Assembly (NCBI GenBank): GCA_903895005.1
Contig: CAITSH010000165.1
Span: 1 to 11,684, forward strand
Origin: an uncultured Pseudomonadota bacterium
GTDB lineage: Bacteria; Pseudomonadota; Gammaproteobacteria; Burkholderiales; SG8-39
DNA length: 11,684 bases
Reading direction: 5' to 3'
Shown: piece after piece, positions 6,618-11,684 of the stretch
How the letters are laid out: each line of letters begins with the position of its first letter
How positions within the stretch are numbered: position 1 is the first letter of the stretch
Program-made: the position numbers and the translations under genes
Notes under the pieces: generated by a model
What the model was told of the DNA's origin: nothing
What the model saw: only the letters and a program-made list of their open reading frames with translations
Databases searched by the model: none

Positions 6618-7111
6618 TGGAAACTCGCGACATTACACTCCAGGTCAACGGCAAGCCCTGTGCATGCCAGGTTGAGACACGCGTCAACCTGGCTGATTTT
6701 CTGCGACACCAACTCGGACTCACCGGCACGCATGTCGGTTGCGAGCATGGCGTTTGCGGGGCCTGTACGGTTTTGGTCGACGGTCATTCCACGCGCGCCT
6801 GCCTGATGCTCGCCGCACAGGCTGACGGTAAGTCCGTCGTGACGGTGGAAGGCATTACGCCGGAGCACGGGCTGTCCCCCTTGCAGCAGTCGTTCTGGGA
6901 CAAGCATGGCCTCCAATGCGGTTACTGCACGCCGGGCGTACTAATTTCATTGACAGAGTTGCTCGCAACCAATGCCGCGCCGACCGAAGCCGAGGTGCGT
7001 GAGGTGCTGTCGGGACACTTGTGCCGTTGCACGGGATATCACAACATCGTTGCAGCGGCCATGGACGCAGCAGAGCATCTCAGGGCTGGCAAGGGCGGGA
7101 CACCGGCATGA
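6617..7111 (+). CDS. Molybdenum hydroxylase, [2Fe-2S] small subunit (CoxS family)
   Basis: 164-residue electron-transfer subunit with two [2Fe-2S] clusters. The N-terminal plant-ferredoxin-type cluster uses C42, C47, C50 and C62 (GCEHGVCGAC, then AC). The C-terminal helical-domain cluster uses C101, C104, C136 and C138 (CGYC, then CRC). All eight ligands are present, so both clusters should form. The pattern QCGYCTPGVLIS and LCRCTGYHNIV is diagnostic for the family. The ATG at 6617 overlaps the preceding stop by one base and yields a normal N-terminus (METRDITLQVNGKP); the longer frame from 6518 lies inside the FAD subunit gene and is not used. The end overlaps the large-subunit start as ATGA (7108-7111). 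The subunit is made in the cytoplasm; no signal peptide is present. Confidence 0.95.
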   Translation: METRDITLQVNGKPCACQVETRVNLADFLRHQLGLTGTHVGCEHGVCGACTVLVDGHSTRACLMLAAQADGKSVVTVEGITPEHGLSPLQQSFWDKHGLQCGYCTPGVLISLTELLATNAAPTEAEVREVLSGHLCRCTGYHNIVAAAMDAAEHLRAGKGGTPA

Positions 7112-9468
7112 GCGCAGTCTCCGAAGCAAAACAGGCGCCATCTCTGCGCGTTGTAGGCACCCGAGCGCGCCGCGTCGAAGATCCGGCCCTGCTCTCGGGG
7201 CGCGGCCGCTTCGTGGACGATATCCACATTGACGGCACTCTGCAGGCGGCGTTTTTGCGCAGCCCTCATGCGCACGCGCGTATCCGGTCCATCGATACCA
7301 CCGCTGCGCGCGCGCTGCCGGGGGTACACGCCGTGTATGTCGCCCGCGACCTCAAGCCTGCCTTGTCGGGACTGCGCATGCCACTGGGCTTCCCGACCAA
7401 GGCGTTGCCCGATGGCATCACTCCCTTCGTTCTGTGTCCTGAAGAAGTTTGCTATGTCGGAGAGGCGCTTGCGATGGTTGTCGCCGACTCGCGTCACCTT
7501 GCCGAGGATGCTGTCGCGCTGATTGAAGTCGATTACGATCCGCTGCCGGCCATCGCAGACTGCCGTAAAGCGCTCGATCCGCAGTCGCCAAAGGTCCGGC
7601 TCGAGGCTGCGGACAATGTGCTGACGCGCTTTACGATGGCTTATGGCGACGCCGCCGGAGTTTTTTCCAAGGCAGTCCACGTCTTCACCGAGTCGCTGAC
7701 CACGCATCGTGGCGGCGCCCATCCTATCGAGGGGCGCGGCGCCGTCGCGCAATTCGACCAGACCGGCGCCCTGACGATCTGGTCGTCGACCCAGATGTCG
7801 CATGACCTGAAGTTCATGCTGGCCGGCATGCTGGACCTTGCCGAAGATCGCATTCGCGTCATTGCGCCGGACGTGGGTGGCGGATTCGGGGCGAAGTTTG
7901 TCATCTATCCGGAGGAGATCGCCGTCGCGGCGGCCGCACGTATGACCGGAAAGCCGGTGAAATGGATAGAGGATCGGACCGAGCACTTTATCGCCTCGAT
8001 TCAGGAACGCGAGCAGCACTGGGACATGCAGATCGCTGCTGACGCGGATGGCCTGATACTCGGCTTGCGCGGGCGCATGGTACACGACCAGGGCGCCTAT
8101 ACGCCACAGGGGATCAACTGTCCTTACAACGCTTCAACCGCCGTGACCGGTCCGTACAAGATCCCGGCCTATTCGCTCGATGTGTTCGTCGCACAAACCA
8201 ACAAGGTGCCGACGATCCCAGTGCGCGGAGCCGGCTATCCCGAGGCTGCTTTCGTCATCGAGCGCCTGGTTGACCGCGTCGCGCTTGAGCTTGGGATTGA
8301 TCGCGCCGAGGTACGACTGCGTAACCTCGTGCCGGCCGCGGATATGCCGTACGAAAAGCCGCTAAAGATCCGTGCCGGTGTCCCGGTCATCCTCGATAGC
8401 GGGGACTACCCGCTTTGCCAGAAAAAAGTTCTCGACCAGATCGACTACGCCGGGTTTCGTGTGCGGCAGGCTGAGGCACGCAAGTCCGGAAGACATATCG
8501 GGCTTGGCTTCGCACACGGCGTCAAGGGAACCGGACGCGGCCCCTTTGAATCCGGTACCGTGCGCGTGTCACCTTCAGGGCGGATCTCGGTCTATACCGG
8601 TGCCCTCGCTATGGGGCAGGGACTCCACACCGCCCTGGCGCAGATCTGTGCCGAGCAACTGGGGGTGAGCCAGAGCGACGTTGATGTGATTTCCGGCGAC
8701 ACCAGTTTTGTGTCGCTCGGCCTGGGCGGGTTCGCCAGCCGTCAGACGGTTACGGCTGGATCATCGGTGCACCTTGCCGCCACCGCTGTTCGCGACAAGG
8801 CCATCAAACTAGGCGCGCAGATGCTCGAAGCCGCGGAAGCGGACCTGGAGTTGCGGGACGGCCGCGTGTTCGTCCAGGGAACGGACCGCTCAGTCCCGCT
8901 TAGCGAAGTGGCGCGCGTGCTGCGCGGGGTGCCCGGTTATGCGCTTCCCCCGGGGATGGAAGCGGGTCTGGAGGCGAGTTTCCACTGGCGCACCGAAGTG
9001 CTGGCGTATGCGCATTCGTTTCACGCCTGCGAGGTCGAGGTGGATGTTGAAACCGGTAACGTCCGCCTGCTGCGCTATGTCGCACTCCAGGACAGCGGGC
9101 GGTTGATCAATCCGATGATCGTCGAAGGCCAGATCCACGGGGGTATCACTCACGGCATCGGCAACGCCTTGTTCGAGTACATGGGTTACGACGACGAGGC
9201 GCAGCCCTATACGGCGACCTTTGCCGATTACCTGTTGCCCGCCGCTGTCGAAGTGCCGAAGTTCGAGATCCTGTTCCACGAAAGCCTGTCACCGTTGAAT
9301 CCACTCGGGGTCAAAGGCGTGGGAGAGGGGGGCACGGTTCCTGTCGCGCCGGCGATCATGTCTGCTATCGACGATGCCCTTGCGCCCTGGAAGGTGCGCG
9401 TCACGGAGGCGCCGGTCTCTCCGGTGCGCTTGCTTGAATTGATCGAGGTGGGGCAAGCCCGGGCTTGA
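7108..9468 (+). CDS. Molybdenum hydroxylase, large molybdopterin-binding subunit (XDH/CoxL family, not CO dehydrogenase)
   Basis: 786-residue catalytic subunit that hydroxylates an (N-hetero)aromatic ring carbon or oxidises an aldehyde with a water-derived oxygen. Visible order: N-terminal domain (about 15-150; RVEDPALLSGRGRFVDDI), the GGGFGAK cofactor motif (257-263), RGAGYPEA (373-380), GQG (503-505), and the base-catalytic Glu E740 in KGVGEGGT. The position that carries the copper-binding Cys in form I CO dehydrogenase (AYRCSFR) is here PVRGAGY, so CO oxidation is ruled out. The GAGYPEA variant replaces the commoner GAGRPEA. The ATG at 7108 overlaps the small-subunit stop (ATGA), which couples the two. 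No maturation factor (XdhC- or CoxDEF-like) is in the window. Nicotinate, quinoline, isoquinoline and pyridine-carboxylate dehydrogenases share this layout; the substrate cannot be read. A perfect 14-base palindrome (9454-9467) overlaps the last codons and stop. Confidence 0.93.
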   Translation: MSAVSEAKQAPSLRVVGTRARRVEDPALLSGRGRFVDDIHIDGTLQAAFLRSPHAHARIRSIDTTAARALPGVHAVYVARDLKPALSGLRMPLGFPTKALPDGITPFVLCPEEVCYVGEALAMVVADSRHLAEDAVALIEVDYDPLPAIADCRKALDPQSPKVRLEAADNVLTRFTMAYGDAAGVFSKAVHVFTESLTTHRGGAHPIEGRGAVAQFDQTGALTIWSSTQMSHDLKFMLAGMLDLAEDRIRVIAPDVGGGFGAKFVIYPEEIAVAAAARMTGKPVKWIEDRTEHFIASIQEREQHWDMQIAADADGLILGLRGRMVHDQGAYTPQGINCPYNASTAVTGPYKIPAYSLDVFVAQTNKVPTIPVRGAGYPEAAFVIERLVDRVALELGIDRAEVRLRNLVPAADMPYEKPLKIRAGVPVILDSGDYPLCQKKVLDQIDYAGFRVRQAEARKSGRHIGLGFAHGVKGTGRGPFESGTVRVSPSGRISVYTGALAMGQGLHTALAQICAEQLGVSQSDVDVISGDTSFVSLGLGGFASRQTVTAGSSVHLAATAVRDKAIKLGAQMLEAAEADLELRDGRVFVQGTDRSVPLSEVARVLRGVPGYALPPGMEAGLEASFHWRTEVLAYAHSFHACEVEVDVETGNVRLLRYVALQDSGRLINPMIVEGQIHGGITHGIGNALFEYMGYDDEAQPYTATFADYLLPAAVEVPKFEILFHESLSPLNPLGVKGVGEGGTVPVAPAIMSAIDDALAPWKVRVTEAPVSPVRLLELIEVGQARA

Positions 9469-9476
9469 ACCCGCTG

Positions 9477-9525
9477 GTGGGTCGCCGCGACTAGGAAGAC
9501 GATACGAAGGTACGGCGGCACCCAC
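9477..9525. terminator. Imperfect hairpin between convergent genes, possible bidirectional terminator
   Basis: GTGGGT (9477-9482) pairs with ACCCAC (9520-9525) and GCCGC (9484-9488) with GCGGC (9515-9519), giving 11 base pairs with one bulged C and a 26-base loop. It fills the short gap between two convergent genes, where a terminator is expected. No T-run follows on either strand and the loop is long, so the call is tentative. Confidence 0.3.
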
Positions 9526-9560
9526 GGGCATTGCTTCCCGTGAAAAATCTCCGGACCAGG

Positions 9561-10478
9561 TCAGCGACCGTGATGCATGAAGGCCAGAATCTCGCGGGAG
9601 AGTCTGTCGTCCGCGGTGTCCAGGCTGGCGATGATGGACGTGTGGTTCTGACCCTCCAACCATACCGTGCGCACGGCACGATTCTGTGCCTGGGCAATCC
9701 TATGTCCGAGTTCCATACAGTGCACGTCAATCAGCGGGTTGTCGAATTCGGCAACGGCAATCATTGTCGGGACACTAAGCGCATCAATATGCGTGACCGC
9801 GGAACAGTCGTTCTGGAAATCAACGTCGGTGCCGTAGTAGGCGGCGACCTTTTTGGCGTTGGGATTATCCGGGCGCATTTCCGCCCGAACTCTGCCGCTT
9901 ACAACAATGTGTCCGGATATGCCCGGGCCCTCTGGACCGTGCAGTCTCGTATCGTAGGCGTAGGAGCCGGTATGCGCGGCACCCGCTGAGTGTCCCATCA
10001 GGAAAATATTCGCAGGGTTGCCGCCAAAACACGCGATATTGGCGCGAGTCCAGGCTAGTGCACCTGCAACATCCTCGCTCGCAGCCGGATACATCGCCTC
10101 GGGCGCAAGCCGATATTCCATGTTGACGCCGACCACGCCGTGTCGCGCGAAGCAGCGCAGTACGTTGGCGTAGATTTCCGGGGTGCGCTCCTTGTCGCCC
10201 TCAATGAATGCGCCGCCATGGGCAAAGACGAGAACCGTAGCGTTGCGCACGCCATCCGGAGCATGGACGTCCAAGACCTGGCGCGCATGCGTTCCGTACG
10301 CGATGTCGCGCGTGATCGCAATGCCGTCACGCGGTGATTGTGCCAGTACGGCGCTGTACATCTCGATGGTTTCGCGAACGTGGCCACTGACATTTTCGCC
10401 CCAGCGCGGGCCGATTTCAGCCATTCGCCGAGAAATGTCCTCCGGAATTTTGGGGAGCGCGATGGAAAGGTTTTGCAT
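9561..10478 (-). CDS. Alpha/beta-hydrolase, HSL/carboxylesterase-like (esterase or amidase)
   Basis: 305-residue cytoplasmic serine hydrolase of the alpha/beta-hydrolase_3 (hormone-sensitive-lipase-like) type. The oxyanion-hole motif HGG is at 87-89 and the nucleophile elbow GHSAG at 162-166, with S164. Probable triad partners are D246 (AEFD) and H279 (QNHTS). The EYRLAPE block (121-127) is typical of this group and of bacterial arylformamidases. There is no signal peptide. The ATG at 10478 is the only start, since an in-frame TGA lies just upstream; its ribosome binding site is weak. It follows the aldehyde dehydrogenase gene by 32 bases and is probably co-transcribed with it. In a ring-cleavage locus it could hydrolyse an ester, lactone, amide or N-formyl intermediate (inference). 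It is not the classic meta-cleavage-product C-C hydrolase: those lack the HGG-type HSL architecture seen here. Confidence 0.85.
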   Translation of the reverse strand: MQNLSIALPKIPEDISRRMAEIGPRWGENVSGHVRETIEMYSAVLAQSPRDGIAITRDIAYGTHARQVLDVHAPDGVRNATVLVFAHGGAFIEGDKERTPEIYANVLRCFARHGVVGVNMEYRLAPEAMYPAASEDVAGALAWTRANIACFGGNPANIFLMGHSAGAAHTGSYAYDTRLHGPEGPGISGHIVVSGRVRAEMRPDNPNAKKVAAYYGTDVDFQNDCSAVTHIDALSVPTMIAVAEFDNPLIDVHCMELGHRIAQAQNRAVRTVWLEGQNHTSIIASLDTADDRLSREILAFMHHGR

Positions 10479-10510
10479 GGCGGGCTTGTGTGATCAGTCT
10501 GTGCGACGCG

Positions 10511-11684
10511 TCAGGTGTCGAAACGGATACCGGTAAAACGCAGTTGCGATAATTCCTCAATGGCGTAGCGAACGCCCTCCCGGCCGAATCCGGATCGCTT
10601 GGCGCCGCCGAACGGGTACATGTCGAGCCGGAAGCGGCTGGCTTCATTCACCCACAAGGATCCGACTTCAAATTCGTCTGAAAAGCGCATGGCCTGTTTC
10701 AGGCTTGCCGTGAACAGCGCTCCCTGCAAGCCAAATGGTGAATCATTGGCCATCTCAAGCGCCTCGTCGGCATTGCGCGCCGATTCGACCGTCACCAGGG
10801 GGCCGAAAGCCTCTTCGCACCAGACGCGCGAGTCTCGCGGCGCACCGGCGACAATGCCGGGGCTGACCAGGCAGTTCGTTCTCGCAGGGTCCAGTGCGAT
10901 GCGCGCGCCACGCTTGCGTGCATCCTCGATCATCCCCATGACCCTGTCGGCTGCACCCATGGATACCATGGGTCCGACGTCCGTGGCTTCGTCCTCCGGA
11001 TCGCCAACCTTGAGTGCCCGTGTCGCTTCGACAAAAGTTTTGAGGAAGGCTTCGTAGACGGGTGCTTCCACGATGATGCGCTGCGCAGAGATGCACTGCT
11101 GTCCGCTCGCTTCGAACGAGGCCGATGCGATGCGTTTGGCGGCGTCTGCGATGTCGGCATCGGCAAGAACGATGTTGGCCGCGCTTGAGCCAAGTTCGGC
11201 CAGGAATTTTTTCGCACCCGCGGCCCGTGCGAGGGCATCCCCCGCCGCAGTGCCTCCGGTGAAGGTCACCGCCATGACGCGTTCGTCCGCGGCCAGCGCT
11301 GCAGCCGGGAAGCGGTCGCCCGTGAGGACGTTGAAAAGTCCGTCAGGCAGTCCGGACGCCGTGAAGAGTTCTGCCACGCGCAGCGCGATCCGTGTTCCTG
11401 AAGGATGCGGCTTGACGACGATGGCGTTGCCGGCGACCAGGGCAGGGGCCACTTTTTGTATAAGAAGGTTGATCGGCGCGTTGAACGGGGTGATGCCGGC
11501 GACCACGCCGTACGGATAGCGACGCGTGAAACCCATGCGCCCGGCGCCGGTCGGGGCGGCATCGACCGGAATGGTTTCTCCACGCAGGCTGAGCGCTTCG
11601 GCTGCGGTGGTGCGAAGGAACGCCGCGGAGCGGTTGGCCTCAAAGTTTGCTGCACGGCGCGGTTTGCCGATGTCGCGGATCAGC
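10511..11684 (-). CDS. NAD(P)+-dependent aldehyde dehydrogenase (N-terminus beyond the window)
   Basis: The frame stays open to the right edge. About 390 residues are visible, 49 of them before the internal ATG at 11536 and still matching the family (GETIPVD, then GFTRRYPYGVVAGITPFN), so that ATG is not the start. About 90 N-terminal residues are missing compared with the usual 475-490. In visible-fragment numbering: Asn of TPFN is N68, cofactor Lys in VVKPHP is K91, general base Glu in AELG is E163, and catalytic Cys in GQQC is C197 (codon 11093-11095). The C-terminal EEAFGPLV and PFGGAKRSGFGREG blocks are present. Two usually conserved blocks differ: FTGS is FTGG, and ELGG is ELGS. All catalytic residues are kept, so it should be active. 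It oxidises an aldehyde to an acid; beside an extradiol dioxygenase a semialdehyde is a natural guess (inference). It probably leads the minus-strand unit with the hydrolase. Confidence 0.92.
   Translation of the reverse strand, partial: LIRDIGKPRRAANFEANRSAAFLRTTAAEALSLRGETIPVDAAPTGAGRMGFTRRYPYGVVAGITPFNAPINLLIQKVAPALVAGNAIVVKPHPSGTRIALRVAELFTASGLPDGLFNVLTGDRFPAAALAADERVMAVTFTGGTAAGDALARAAGAKKFLAELGSSAANIVLADADIADAAKRIASASFEASGQQCISAQRIIVEAPVYEAFLKTFVEATRALKVGDPEDEATDVGPMVSMGAADRVMGMIEDARKRGARIALDPARTNCLVSPGIVAGAPRDSRVWCEEAFGPLVTVESARNADEALEMANDSPFGLQGALFTASLKQAMRFSDEFEVGSLWVNEASRFRLDMYPFGGAKRSGFGREGVRYAIEELSQLRFTGIRFDT

Noticed and set aside
7039..8085. 348-codon open frame on the minus strand
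   Set aside because: It lies antisense inside the molybdopterin subunit gene, has no recognisable domain, and is compositionally odd (rich in Arg, His and Gly), as expected of a GC-driven shadow frame.
9454..9467. Perfect 14-base palindrome CAAGCCCGGGCTTG at the end of the large-subunit gene
   Set aside because: It has no loop and lies over codons and the stop. It may be chance in GC-rich DNA; no T-run follows.
5730..9468. Carbon monoxide dehydrogenase
   Set aside because: The large subunit lacks the AYRCSFR Cys motif of form I CO dehydrogenase; it reads PVRGAGY there.
11537..11684. Aldehyde dehydrogenase starting at the ATG at 11536
   Set aside because: The frame continues upstream to the window edge with clear family sequence, so the gene is cut by the window rather than starting there.

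Overview
The window reads as a chromosomal aromatic-compound catabolism locus from a GC-rich (roughly 60 % by eye) Gram-negative bacterium, most likely a betaproteobacterium of the order Burkholderiales. That placement is inference. It rests on a Bug-type (TctC-like) periplasmic receptor with no transporter partner beside it, a hallmark of that order, together with a Liv-type ABC importer and many catabolic genes. No tRNA, rRNA, insertion sequence, phage gene or CRISPR array was seen. Coding density is high, and genes within each block overlap or nearly touch.

Layout, plus strand. Positions 1-2424 hold the end of a branched-chain/aromatic-acid-type ABC importer: a permease cut by the window edge (LivM type), then two ATPases (LivG and LivF types), each joined to the gene before it by a 4-base overlap. 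A two-domain type I extradiol ring-cleavage dioxygenase (2471-3439) follows in the same unit. A 215-base gap with clustered TTGAC(C) repeats and inverted repeats looks like a control region. It precedes a Bug-family substrate receptor (3655-4635), which ends in a textbook intrinsic terminator (4656-4685). Beyond the terminator lies a second block: a 4,5-dihydroxyphthalate decarboxylase-like gene (4703-5695), then a three-gene molybdenum hydroxylase (FAD, [2Fe-2S] and molybdopterin subunits, 5730-9468) with overlapping junctions.

Layout, minus strand. Convergent to this, an aldehyde dehydrogenase (cut by the right edge) and an alpha/beta-hydrolase form a small unit reading leftward (11684 to 9561). 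An imperfect hairpin sits where the two transcription units meet.

How the genes may work together (inference): the Liv and Bug systems bind and import an aromatic or N-heteroaromatic acid. The molybdenum hydroxylase adds a water-derived hydroxyl to the ring, and the decarboxylase-like enzyme removes a ring carboxyl to give a catechol-like product. The extradiol dioxygenase opens the ring, and the hydrolase and aldehyde dehydrogenase process the semialdehyde, ester or amide product. The substrate cannot be read from the sequence. The most unusual details are a LivG-type ATPase that lacks the ABC signature motif, the repeat-rich control region before the Bug gene, and the terminator placed inside the gene row.
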